A stretch of 64,000 nt of DNA, taken from positions 248,001 through 312,000 of the forward strand of contig NZ_JAKWJR010000005.1 in assembly GCF_022761125.1 (NCBI RefSeq). Direction: 5' to 3'. Below the pieces are notes generated by a model. The model was not told the DNA's origin, ran no database searches, and saw only the letters and a program-made list of their open reading frames with translations. Position numbers and translations under genes: made by a program. Position 1 is the stretch's first letter; every line of letters starts with the position of its first letter. Of this stretch, positions 16,712 to 24,226 are shown one piece after another. This DNA is from Nocardioides sp. SR21 (GTDB lineage: Bacteria > Actinomycetota > Actinomycetes > Propionibacteriales > Nocardioidaceae).

Positions 16712-18910
16712 TCAGAGCTCGCGCTCGGTCCCGTCCGGCAGCGAGAGCAGGCCGGTGACACCCGGCGGCAGCGTGACGTCGACGTCCAGCTCGTCGTCGG
16801 TGAGCTCCCAGCGCACCGAGACGGTGCCGTGCCGGGTCTCGAGCGAGGCCTCGGCCCAGGTCAGCCCGCCACCGGGGCGCGGCGCGACCAGCACGCGGGA
16901 GTAGCCCGCCTCGAGAGGCGCGATGCCCGCGACCGTGCGGTGCATCCAGTCGGCGACCGCGCCGAGGGCGTAGTGGTTGAAGCTGGTCATCTCGCCGGGG
17001 TTGATCGAGCCGTCGGGGAGCATCGAGTCCCAGCGCTCCCACACGGTGGTCGCGCCCATCGTCACGGCGTACAGCCACGACGGGCACGCGCGCTGCATCA
17101 GCAGGCCGTACGCGTCGTCGACGCGGCCGGTGCGCGTCAGCGCCTCGGTGACGTACGGCGTGCCCGCGAACCCGGTCGAGATCCGGTGCCCGCTCGCGGC
17201 CACCAGCTCGGCGAGCCGTCGGCCGGCCCGCTGCGACGTCGCCTCGTCGAGCAGGCCGAAGACGATGGCCAGCGTGTAGACGGTCGTGCAGTCGGACGTG
17301 ATCGTTGCGTCGGCGCTCACGTAGGCCTCGTTGAAGGCCGACCGCGTGCGCTCGGCGATCGCGCGGAACTCCGCGTCGTCGCGCCCGAGCACCACGGCGG
17401 CGTCGGCGAGGATCCGCGCGGAGCGGTACTTGGCGGCGGTCGCGACGACGGACGGGTCCGCCTTCGCCGCCCACGGCTGGTCCGGCGGAGCGTCGGGATC
17501 GAGCCAGTCGCCGAACTGGAAGCCGGTGTCCCACAGGCCGTTCGGCGAGGACAGCGCCTCGACGCGCCGCACGTGCCCGGCCATCGAGTCCCACTGCCGC
17601 TCGAGGACCGACGCGTCGCCGTACGCCTCGAAGAGCGCCCACGGGACCCAGACCGCGGCGTCGCTCCAGATCGCGGCGGTGTCCGGCGCCGGCACGCCCT
17701 TCGGGTGCGGCACCTTCTTGAGCACGTCGGGCACCACGAACGGCACCTGGTCGTCGGCGTGCGCCTGCTCGACGGCGAGGTCGAGGAGCCAGTCGGAGAG
17801 GAACGCCTCGACGTCGTAGAGGTATGCCGCGGACGGCGCGAACACCGCGAGGTCGCCGGTCCAGCCGAGCCGCTCGTTGCGCTGCGGGCAGTCGGTCGGC
17901 ACGTCGAGGACGTTGCCGCGCAGGCCCCACACGATGTTGCGGTGCAGCTGCTCGAGGTCCGGGTCGGAGCACGCGAAGGTGCCGGTCCGGCGCAGGTCCG
18001 AGTGCACGACGACCGCCTCCAGGGACGCGGGATCGACCGGCCCGGTGACCTCGACGTACCGGAACCCGTGGAACGTGAACGTCGGCTCGAAGGTGTCGTC
18101 GCCGCCGCTGAGGATGAACCGGTCGGTGGCCTGCGCGTCGCGCAGCGGCCGCACCCCGAGCTCGCCGTCCTCGAGCACCTCGGCGTGCCGTAGCCGGATC
18201 TCGTCGCCGCGCGGGCCGCGCGCGCTGAACCGCACCCAGCCGACGAGGTTCTGCCCGAAGTCGACCAGCGTCCGGCCGGACGGTGACGTCCAGACCCGCT
18301 GCGGGCGCAGGGACTCGTGACGGACCGCCGGCGGGCCGACGTACGGCGTCAGCAGACCGGTGTCGAACGGCAGCTCGTGGACCGGGTGGAACTGCGACTC
18401 GGGCCCCTGGGCCGCGAACGTCTCGCGGCGCCGGGCGTCGATGGTCTGCCCGTCGTAGAGGTCGTCGGCGAGCGTCTCCGACGGCCCGGCCTCCCAGGTG
18501 TGGTCGGTGCCCACGACCTGCCGGTGGCCGTCCTCGAAGCAGACCTCCAGCTGAGCGATCAGCCCGAGCCGGTCGCCGTACAGCGCCCGGCCGCCCTGGA
18601 AGCCGAGCCGGCCGCGGTACCAGCCGTTGCCGAGCGTCGCGGTGATCTCGGTGCTGTCGTCGAGGAGAGCGGCGACGTCGTGCGTGCGGTAGCGCAGCCG
18701 CCACTCGTAGGCGCTCCACCCCGGTGACAGCACGTCCGCGGCGACCGGCGTACCGCCGAGACGGACCTCGTGCACGCCGAGGCTGCTGACGTGCAGCAGC
18801 GCCTCGGTGACGGGGCCGTGGCCGGCGTCGAGCTCGACGGTACGGCGGAACATCGGGGCGGTGAGGTCGACGGCCGGAGTGACCATCCGGGCCTGCCACG
18901 TGACGGACAT
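16712..18910 (-). CDS. GH78 alpha-L-rhamnosidase
   Basis: The 732-residue protein has N-terminal beta-sandwich modules with GWYRGRLGF (about 96-104), then the (alpha/alpha)6 barrel with DCPQRNERLGWTGD at ~340-353. Glu346 is in the position of the general acid; TTVWERWD later in the barrel holds the second catalytic Glu. The residue before Glu346, usually Asp in RDER, is Asn345. No signal peptide is present, so rhamnosides must first enter the cell. TAGCGT lies six bases before the ATG (leaderless). Its stop converges with the C-C hydrolase gene with only three bases between them. Confidence 0.9.
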   Translation of the reverse strand: MSVTWQARMVTPAVDLTAPMFRRTVELDAGHGPVTEALLHVSSLGVHEVRLGGTPVAADVLSPGWSAYEWRLRYRTHDVAALLDDSTEITATLGNGWYRGRLGFQGGRALYGDRLGLIAQLEVCFEDGHRQVVGTDHTWEAGPSETLADDLYDGQTIDARRRETFAAQGPESQFHPVHELPFDTGLLTPYVGPPAVRHESLRPQRVWTSPSGRTLVDFGQNLVGWVRFSARGPRGDEIRLRHAEVLEDGELGVRPLRDAQATDRFILSGGDDTFEPTFTFHGFRYVEVTGPVDPASLEAVVVHSDLRRTGTFACSDPDLEQLHRNIVWGLRGNVLDVPTDCPQRNERLGWTGDLAVFAPSAAYLYDVEAFLSDWLLDLAVEQAHADDQVPFVVPDVLKKVPHPKGVPAPDTAAIWSDAAVWVPWALFEAYGDASVLERQWDSMAGHVRRVEALSSPNGLWDTGFQFGDWLDPDAPPDQPWAAKADPSVVATAAKYRSARILADAAVVLGRDDAEFRAIAERTRSAFNEAYVSADATITSDCTTVYTLAIVFGLLDEATSQRAGRRLAELVAASGHRISTGFAGTPYVTEALTRTGRVDDAYGLLMQRACPSWLYAVTMGATTVWERWDSMLPDGSINPGEMTSFNHYALGAVADWMHRTVAGIAPLEAGYSRVLVAPRPGGGLTWAEASLETRHGTVSVRWELTDDELDVDVTLPPGVTGLLSLPDGTEREL

Positions 18911-18916
18911 GCCGCC

Positions 18917-18922
18917 ACGCTA
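18917..18922 (-). promoter_or_regulatory. Leaderless-type -10 box for the rhamnosidase (TAGCGT)
   Basis: On the minus strand TAGCGT is followed by six bases and then the ATG at 18910. No ribosome-binding sequence is seen, so the transcript probably starts at or next to the start codon. Confidence 0.6.
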
Positions 18923-19071
18923 GGAGCGCGCCCGGCGGTGCGGAACGGCGTTGCTCGTGATGGGAGGCATCGGCGGCCGAGGTGACGTTGGTCCCTACCC
19001 GACGGTGCCGGGAGACGGCAGGGTGGGTACGGTGCCGCAACGGACGGGCTTGACCGAAAGGCGTGCAGTTC
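18923..19071 (+). promoter_or_regulatory. Upstream region of the PEPCK gene with a possible stem-loop
   Basis: Besides the rhamnosidase promoter this stretch contains TACCC paired with GGGTA around an inner TGCC/GGCA stem (about 18,996-19,030), a possible hairpin in the PEPCK leader. AAAGG lies ten bases before the ATG at 19072. I cannot place a convincing -10/-35 pair. Confidence 0.3.
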
Positions 19072-20913
19072 ATGGTCGATGTGCAGAGCGTGCTGGATGA
19101 AGCGGGCGTGACGAACTCCCAGGTGCGTGAGTACGTCGCGCACTGGGCGGCGATCACCGAGCCGGAGCGGATCGAGGTCGTCAGCGCGGCCGACGACGCC
19201 CGGCTGGTGCAGGAGGCGCTCGACGCGGGCGAGCTGCTGCCCGCCGGCGAGGGCCTCTACTACTCGCGCAGCTACCACAAGGACACCGCGCGCTCGGAGG
19301 AGCGCACGATCGTCGCGACCAGCAACCCCGACGACCGGGGCGTCTACAACAACTGGCGCCCGGCCGACGAGATGAAGCCGATGCTGATCGAGCGGATGCG
19401 CGGCACCTCGCGTGGCAAGACGATGTACGTGATCCCGTACCTCATGGCCCCTCCGGGCTCGCCGCTCGAGCAGTTCGCCGCCGGCGTCGAGCTCACCGAC
19501 ACCCGCACGGTCGTGCTGCACATGATCCGGATGTCGCGGGTGGGCGCGCAGTACGTCAACGAGCTCGCCGAGCCCGACAGCTTCGTGCGCGCCGTGCACG
19601 TCACCGGCGACCTGCCGAACCTCGGCCAGGGCACGCCCGACGACCAGCGCTACTTCGTCACCGTCGCCGACGAGCGGACGATCCTGCACTACGGGTCGTC
19701 GTACGGCGGCAACGCGCTGCTCGGCAAGATCGCGCACGGCCTGCGCCAGGCCTGCTACGACGGCTGGGCGTCGGGCGGCTTCCTCGCCGAGCAGTTCATG
19801 CTGCTCGGGATCATCGACAACCAGACCGGCAAGCGCTACCACGTCTGCGGCGGCTTCCCGAGTGCGTCGGGCAAGACGAACCTCGCGATGACGCTGGCGC
19901 CGGACGCGCTCGGCGACCGGTACCGCGTCGAGTTCTACGGCGACGACATCGCGTGGCTGTGGGTCAATCCGGACGACGGCCGGGTCTACGGCATGAACCC
20001 GGAGAACGGCGTCTTCGGCGTCGCCAAGGACACCAACGAGAAGACCAACCCGACCGCCCTGGACTCGATCCAGCCGGGCAGCGGCGCGATCTTCACCAAC
20101 GTCGCCTACAACCCCGGCACCCACGAGGTCTGGTGGGAGGGCAAGACCAAGCAGCCGCCCGCCGACGTGACCGGGTGGCAGGACTGGAAGGGCGAGCTGA
20201 TCTCCGAGCGCGAGCCCGGCGACACCTCCCCGTGGGCGCACCCGAACAGCCGCTTCACCACCACGCTTGCCAACGTCCCGAACGTCGCGTCGAACTTCGA
20301 GGACCCCGCCGGCGTCCCGATCGACGCGATCATCTTCGGCGGCCGCACCAGCGACCGCGAGCCGCTGGTCCGTGCGATCCATGACCTCGCCGAGGGCGTG
20401 TACGACGGCCTCACGCTCGGCGCCGAGGCGACGTTCGCCGCCGAGGGCGTCGACGGCCAGCTGCGCTACGACCCGATGTCGATGCGGCCGTTCATGGCCT
20501 ACTCCGAGGGCGAGTACGCCGCGCACTGGCTGCGGATCATCGGCCAGGCGACCGACCAGCCGATCTTCGCGCACGTGAACTGGTTCCAGCGCGACCCCGA
20601 GGACGGCCACTTCCGCTGGCCCGGCTACCGCGAGAACCTGCGCGCGCTGCTGTGGCTGTGCCAGCTCAAGGACGGTCTCGTCAGCGGCCGCGAGACGCCG
20701 GTCGGCGTACTCCCGACGAAGGACGAGCTGCGCCTCGACGGCCTCGAGATCGACGCCGCCGACCTCGACGTGCTCCTCACGATCGACACCGAGCGGTGGC
20801 GCCAGGAGATGGGCTTCCGCGAGGCGCACCTCGAGCAGTTCGACAACCTGCCCGAGGAGATCTGGGAGGCGCACCGCCGGGTCGCGGCCGCCCTCGACGA
20901 CTCCGACGACTGA
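19072..20913 (+). CDS. pckG: GTP-type phosphoenolpyruvate carboxykinase, divergent form
   Basis: The 613-residue product has the features of GTP-dependent PEPCK: SYGGNALLGKIAHGLR, the P-loop FPSASGKTN (Lys268), kinase-2 EFYGDDIAW, and GVFGVAKDTNEKTNPTA. It converts oxaloacetate to PEP in gluconeogenesis, which fits growth on aromatic acids feeding the TCA cycle. The reactive Cys in the P-loop (FPSACGKTN in well-studied enzymes) is Ser266 here, preceded by VCGG where AAA is usual. The ATG at 19072 is preferred to the GTG at 19063. Several other stretches differ from Corynebacterium and Mycobacterium PckG, so it may be a paralogous subgroup. Confidence 0.88.
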   Translation: MVDVQSVLDEAGVTNSQVREYVAHWAAITEPERIEVVSAADDARLVQEALDAGELLPAGEGLYYSRSYHKDTARSEERTIVATSNPDDRGVYNNWRPADEMKPMLIERMRGTSRGKTMYVIPYLMAPPGSPLEQFAAGVELTDTRTVVLHMIRMSRVGAQYVNELAEPDSFVRAVHVTGDLPNLGQGTPDDQRYFVTVADERTILHYGSSYGGNALLGKIAHGLRQACYDGWASGGFLAEQFMLLGIIDNQTGKRYHVCGGFPSASGKTNLAMTLAPDALGDRYRVEFYGDDIAWLWVNPDDGRVYGMNPENGVFGVAKDTNEKTNPTALDSIQPGSGAIFTNVAYNPGTHEVWWEGKTKQPPADVTGWQDWKGELISEREPGDTSPWAHPNSRFTTTLANVPNVASNFEDPAGVPIDAIIFGGRTSDREPLVRAIHDLAEGVYDGLTLGAEATFAAEGVDGQLRYDPMSMRPFMAYSEGEYAAHWLRIIGQATDQPIFAHVNWFQRDPEDGHFRWPGYRENLRALLWLCQLKDGLVSGRETPVGVLPTKDELRLDGLEIDAADLDVLLTIDTERWRQEMGFREAHLEQFDNLPEEIWEAHRRVAAALDDSDD

Positions 20914-20923
20914 CCGCTCCGCG

Positions 20924-21301
20924 TCAGCGGCGCGGGCGGAGGGCGCCCCAGAGGCCGACGCCGATGCCGACGACCGCGCCGCCGAGGCCGATCGCCTTCT
21001 GGGACCCGGTCATCTGGTCGTGGACGGCCAGCCCGCCGAGCAGGTCGGCGGCGTCGGCGCCACCGGAGGCGAGGAACCAGCGCCGGGTGTCGGTGCCGCG
21101 CAGCGAGGTGACGACGAGAGCGCCCCCGATCAGGGCGTCGCGGTAGCCCATCGAGCGCAGCAGCAGCCGTGTGGTCGGGACCGGATCCTCGTCCTTGTCG
21201 CCCCAGAGCTGGTTCGCCCGCACCGGGGAGACGAGGAACGAGACTCCGGACGCGAGGCGGATGGACCCGGCGACGAGGCCGGCGCGGTCGACGCGTGACA
21301 T
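20924..21301 (-). CDS. Small membrane protein, DUF4267-like
   Basis: A 125-residue protein with about four hydrophobic segments. MGYRDALIGGALV near the middle and SGGADAADLLGG later are the conserved parts of small actinobacterial membrane proteins annotated DUF4267. TAGCCT six bases before the ATG (21308-21313) fits a leaderless start and overlaps the stop codon of the PAP2 gene, so it can be transcribed both from the PAP2 operon and alone. Function unknown. It converges on pckG with ten bases between stops. Confidence 0.7.
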   Translation of the reverse strand: MSRVDRAGLVAGSIRLASGVSFLVSPVRANQLWGDKDEDPVPTTRLLLRSMGYRDALIGGALVVTSLRGTDTRRWFLASGGADAADLLGGLAVHDQMTGSQKAIGLGGAVVGIGVGLWGALRPRR

Positions 21302-21310
21302 GGCCGGAGG

Positions 21311-22030
21311 CTAGCGGTTGGTGCGGCTCCGGGTCAGCCACAGCGCGCCGAGGACCAGCGCGGATCCGGCGATGCCGTCGAGCCAGTAGTGGTTCGCGGT
21401 GCTCACCACCACGAACAAGGTCGCCAGCGGGTGCAGCAGCCACAGCCAGCGCCACCGGGTGTGGCACGCGGAGATCATCACGACCGCGATCAGCAGGGCC
21501 CAGCCGACGTGCAGGCTGGGCATCGCGGCGTACTCGTTCGACATGCTGCCCAGCACGGGCGCCTGGTAGATCGAGATCCCGCCGGCGTGCCCGGTGTCGA
21601 CCATGCCGAGCGAGGTGAGCAGCCGCGGCGGGGTCACGGGCACGAGCACGTGGAAGACCAGCGCCGCACCGGTCGCGGCGAGCAGCGCGCGCTTCGCCCA
21701 GTGGTACGCCGGGTGCCGGTAGCGGTACAGCCACACCAGCACCGCGATCGTCAGCGGGAAGTGGACCGAGACGTAGTAGCGGTTGGCCAGGTCGATGAGC
21801 CAGTCGTGGCCGAGCGCCCAGACCTGCACCGACGCCTCGGTGGGCATCCGCAGCCAGCGCTCGGCGTCGAGGATGCGGTGCGCGTGGGCGTCGGCCTGGC
21901 CGAGCTCCTGCGCCGCCAGCATCCGGCCGAGGTTGTAGAGGAGGAACGCGCCGAGCACCTGGGCCAGCTCGCGCAGCACGTCCGTGCTGGCGGTACGCCG
22001 CGAGCTGGGCGCGACCGTGCTCACCGCCAT
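21311..22030 (-). CDS. PAP2-superfamily membrane phosphatase/phosphotransferase
   Basis: The 239-residue protein has about six transmembrane segments. VPVTPPRLL, then MPSLHVGWAL and STANHYWLDGIAG, form the three-part PAP2 active site with His residues in the SLH and NHYxxD motifs. The arrangement resembles the inositol-phosphotransferase-like PAP2 group of actinobacteria, which works on phospholipids or polyprenyl phosphates at the membrane. Its start at 22030 faces the TetR gene; a CTTACA-TC-TGTAAG operator lies 27 bases upstream, so repression by that TetR protein is likely. Confidence 0.85.
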   Translation of the reverse strand: MAVSTVAPSSRRTASTDVLRELAQVLGAFLLYNLGRMLAAQELGQADAHAHRILDAERWLRMPTEASVQVWALGHDWLIDLANRYYVSVHFPLTIAVLVWLYRYRHPAYHWAKRALLAATGAALVFHVLVPVTPPRLLTSLGMVDTGHAGGISIYQAPVLGSMSNEYAAMPSLHVGWALLIAVVMISACHTRWRWLWLLHPLATLFVVVSTANHYWLDGIAGSALVLGALWLTRSRTNR

Positions 22031-22056
22031 GTGCGTCGTACGTCCTCTCGAGATAA

Positions 22057-22070
22057 CTTACATCTGTAAG
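22057..22070. promoter_or_regulatory. TetR-type operator palindrome
   Basis: CTTACA at 22057-22062, TC, then TGTAAG at 22065-22070 form a perfect 6+2+6 palindrome in an AT-rich patch that stands out from the GC-rich surroundings. It lies between the PAP2 gene (start 22030) and the TetR gene (22159), where an autoregulatory repressor would bind. Confidence 0.65.
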
Positions 22071-22158
22071 ATAGCCGGGGATCGGGTAGAACCCCACATC
22101 GGGTCCGACCCGGTTCACGGGCCGAACTCATCGGCTGTCTCGCGGAGAAGGAGGGGCG

Positions 22159-22752
22159 ATGGGCGCGCCAGATACCTCCGACCTGACCTCCCCTGTTCGG
22201 CCTTCCGCGGATCCGCGCAGTGCGCGGAGCCGGGCGCAGCTCGCCGACGCGCTGCGGGTGCTGCTCGCGACCCGCGATCCCGAGGACATCTCCGTCTCGG
22301 CGCTCTGCGCCCAGGCGGGCGTGAGCCGGCCGACCTTCTACCAGCACTTCGCCAGCGTCGACGACGTCGCGGTCGCGGGGGTCGAGCGGCGCTTCGTGCA
22401 GCTGAGCGCGGAGCTGCCCGACGGCCCGGACGCGTCGTACCGCCTCGTCACCCGGTTCCTCGAGGAGCTCGACGCCGAGCGCGGCACGTGGCGACGCACG
22501 ATCGGCACCGGCTCGGCGTTCGCGGGGTCGCGCGACGCCGTCGAGAACTGGTTCGCCGCCCGCCTCGCCGAGCGCGCGCCCGCCGCCAGCCCCACCGCGG
22601 TGCGGTACGCCGCGGCCGGGTTCTTCGGCGTCGTCCGGGCGTGGCTGCGCGAGGACGACGGGCCGCAGCGGCGTACCGCCGACGAGCTCGCGACCGACCT
22701 CGCGGAGGTGTCGGCCCGGGTGCTCGGGCGGGAGAGCGGCCTAGGCTGCTGA
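22159..22752 (+). CDS. TetR-family transcriptional regulator
   Basis: A 197-residue regulator: SRAQLADALRVLLATRDPEDISVSALCAQAGVSRPTFYQHFASVDDVAVAGV (about 22-73) is the DNA-binding domain with its helix-turn-helix around AQAGVSRPTFYQHF. The C-terminal ligand domain is not recognisable. AGAAGGAGGGG precedes the ATG. It is divergent from the PAP2 gene with the operator palindrome between them, so it probably controls PAP2 and the DUF4267-like gene. The inducer is unknown. Confidence 0.88.
   Translation: MGAPDTSDLTSPVRPSADPRSARSRAQLADALRVLLATRDPEDISVSALCAQAGVSRPTFYQHFASVDDVAVAGVERRFVQLSAELPDGPDASYRLVTRFLEELDAERGTWRRTIGTGSAFAGSRDAVENWFAARLAERAPAASPTAVRYAAAGFFGVVRAWLREDDGPQRRTADELATDLAEVSARVLGRESGLGC
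22742..22747 (+). promoter_or_regulatory. Leaderless-type -10 box inside the TetR gene end (TAGGCT)
   Basis: TAGGCT overlaps the last codons of the TetR gene and ends six bases before the ATG at 22754, the same spacing as at other leaderless genes here. Confidence 0.55.
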
Positions 22753-22753
22753 C

Positions 22754-22900
22754 ATGAAGACGCGATTGAGCTGCCCGTGCGGTGAGGTGATCAAGGGCCA
22801 GGACGAGGACGAGCTGGTCGAGCTGACCCAGCAGCACCTCGCCGAGGCGCATCCGGGGATGTCCTACGGCCGCGACGAGATCCTCTTCATCGCTACCTGA
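22754..22900 (+). CDS. DUF1059-like small protein
   Basis: A 48-residue protein starting MKTRLSCPCGEVIKGQDEDE and ending ILFIAT, with CPCG, a charged helix (ELVELTQQHLAEAH) and HPGM. This is the pattern of the small DUF1059 family found widely in actinobacteria; the two Cys and two His could bind a metal. It starts two bases after the TetR gene and overlaps the stop of the convergent LacI gene by eight bases. Function unknown. Confidence 0.75.
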   Translation: MKTRLSCPCGEVIKGQDEDELVELTQQHLAEAHPGMSYGRDEILFIAT

Positions 22901-23903
22901 CCGGCGCGGCGGTGCTCTCGCGCACGACCAGCTCCGTCGGGAGCATGACCGGGTCCGGTTGAGCGCCGTCCATCACGGCGGCGATCGTCGCGACCGCGGC
23001 GCGGCCCTTCCCGGCCACGTTCTGCCGCACCGTGGTCAGGGGCGGCCGGCTGTTCGCAGCCGGTGTGCTGTCGTCGAACCCGACGACCGAGACGTCGGCC
23101 GGGACCTGCAGGCCGAGCGACTCCGCCGCACGGATGGTCGCGAACGCGAACGCGTCCGAGAAGCAGAGCACGGCGGTGGGTCGGTCCGGCCGGTCGAGCA
23201 GCGCGCGCGCGCTGTCGAACGCCGCGGTGCTGGGGTGGTACGGCGTCGTGACCACGACCGGCTCGATCCCGGCGGGGTCGAGCGCGTCGTGCCAGCCGAG
23301 CATCCGCTCGCGGGCGGGGTAGTTCAGCATCTCGGGGTCGGTCTCGAGGGTCACGATCCCGATCCGGCGGTGACCCAGGTCGAGGACGTGCTCGGCGGCC
23401 AGCCGCGCGCCGCCGCGGTCGTCGACGTTGACCGAGGCGGTGCCCTCGCTCAGGTTGTGGTCGACCACGACCATCGGGAGCTTGCGGCGCTCGAGCCAGC
23501 CGATGTCGGGAGCCGTCGGGTCGCAGATGTAGACGAGCACCCCGTCGACGGCGACGTCGCGGGCGGGCACGAACGACTGCGTGGCCGACGACGGCATCAC
23601 GGTGAGCGCCATGCCGCGGCCGGCGAGCTCGTCGGACACCGCGGCGAGGAAGGCCGCGGAGACGGCGTCCTCGAACGCCTCGCTCAGGCTGCCGTTGATC
23701 AGCAGCCCGACGGATCCGGTGCGCCCACGGGCCAGGGCCCGGGCCGACGGGTCGGGGCCGACGTACCCGAGCTCGTCGGCGGCGGCCAGGATCCGCTCGC
23801 GCAGCTCGGCCGAGAGCTGGTCGGGCCGCGAGAACGCGTTCGACACCGTCATCCGGCTCACGCCGACGCGGTCCGCGATCGACTGGAGGGTCACCTTGGC
23901 CAT
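22893..23903 (-). CDS. LacI-family transcriptional regulator
   Basis: The 336-residue protein has the N-terminal LacI helix-turn-helix (VTLQSIADRVGVSRMTVSNAFSRPDQLS) and a periplasmic-binding-protein-like sensor domain with VLVYICDPTAPDI, EHVLDLGHRRIGIVTLE and VSVVGFDDSTPAANSRPPLTTV. LacI proteins sense sugars and repress their catabolic genes. It lies downstream of a small gene whose promoter contains three ACCGGT sites of the type bound by LacI proteins, and near the secreted amylase. Autoregulation, and perhaps amylase control, is inferred. CATACT eight bases before the ATG could be an internal leaderless promoter. Confidence 0.88.
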   Translation of the reverse strand: MAKVTLQSIADRVGVSRMTVSNAFSRPDQLSAELRERILAAADELGYVGPDPSARALARGRTGSVGLLINGSLSEAFEDAVSAAFLAAVSDELAGRGMALTVMPSSATQSFVPARDVAVDGVLVYICDPTAPDIGWLERRKLPMVVVDHNLSEGTASVNVDDRGGARLAAEHVLDLGHRRIGIVTLETDPEMLNYPARERMLGWHDALDPAGIEPVVVTTPYHPSTAAFDSARALLDRPDRPTAVLCFSDAFAFATIRAAESLGLQVPADVSVVGFDDSTPAANSRPPLTTVRQNVAGKGRAAVATIAAVMDGAQPDPVMLPTELVVRESTAAPVR

Positions 23904-23925
23904 CGGGACCCAGTATGAGTGGTGC

Positions 23926-24138
23926 TCACGCCCGGCTCGTGCGGCAGGTCTCGGCCGGCCGGGGCTCCATCCATCGGGCGAGGGCGTGCAGGGCCGCGGC
24001 CGAGCGCAGCCGGGTGCCGGCCAGGCGGGGTTCCCGCGGCTCGGGGTCGGGGACGACGGGGGCGTCGGGGCGGGCGCTGCCCGCGGTGGCGCGAGCCGCG
24101 TGGACGGCCAGCTGGCCGGCGATGGGGTCGAACGTCAT
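23926..24138 (-). CDS. Small hypothetical protein upstream of lacI
   Basis: A 70-residue basic protein (MTFDPIAGQLAVHAARATAG at the start, Arg/Pro/Ala-rich afterwards). AAGGAGGA lies five bases before the ATG, a very strong ribosome site, and a well-formed promoter precedes it. These signals, not similarity, support it as a real gene. It is followed by the LacI gene after 22 bases and probably co-transcribed. No domain is recognised. Confidence 0.6.
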   Translation of the reverse strand: MTFDPIAGQLAVHAARATAGSARPDAPVVPDPEPREPRLAGTRLRSAAALHALARWMEPRPAETCRTSRA

Positions 24139-24150
24139 GGCTCCTCCTTC

Positions 24151-24210
24151 GTGGACTCTTGACCGGTACAGTAGTCCACCACGCCTTTACCGGTCAAGTG
24201 ACCGGTAAAG
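24151..24210 (-). promoter_or_regulatory. Promoter with three ACCGGT operators upstream of the small gene and lacI
   Basis: On the minus strand TTGACC, 18 bases, then TACTGT give a good -35/-10 pair. ACCGGT occurs at 24162-24167, 24189-24194 and 24201-24206. The last two form a 12+2+12 perfect palindrome (24185-24210) covering the -35, and the first lies just after the -10. TTTACCGGTCAA and TTGACCGGTACA are LacI-like sites with a central CG. GTGGACT (24151-24157) and AGTCCAC (24173-24179) add a possible leader hairpin beside the Shine-Dalgarno. Confidence 0.7.
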
Positions 24211-24226
24211 ATGACGTTCGGCGGAG

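Noticed and set aside
18559..20874. 771-codon minus-strand frame opposite pckG
   Set aside because: Shadow of pckG; composition is dominated by Val/Ala/Arg/Leu with no recognisable fold.
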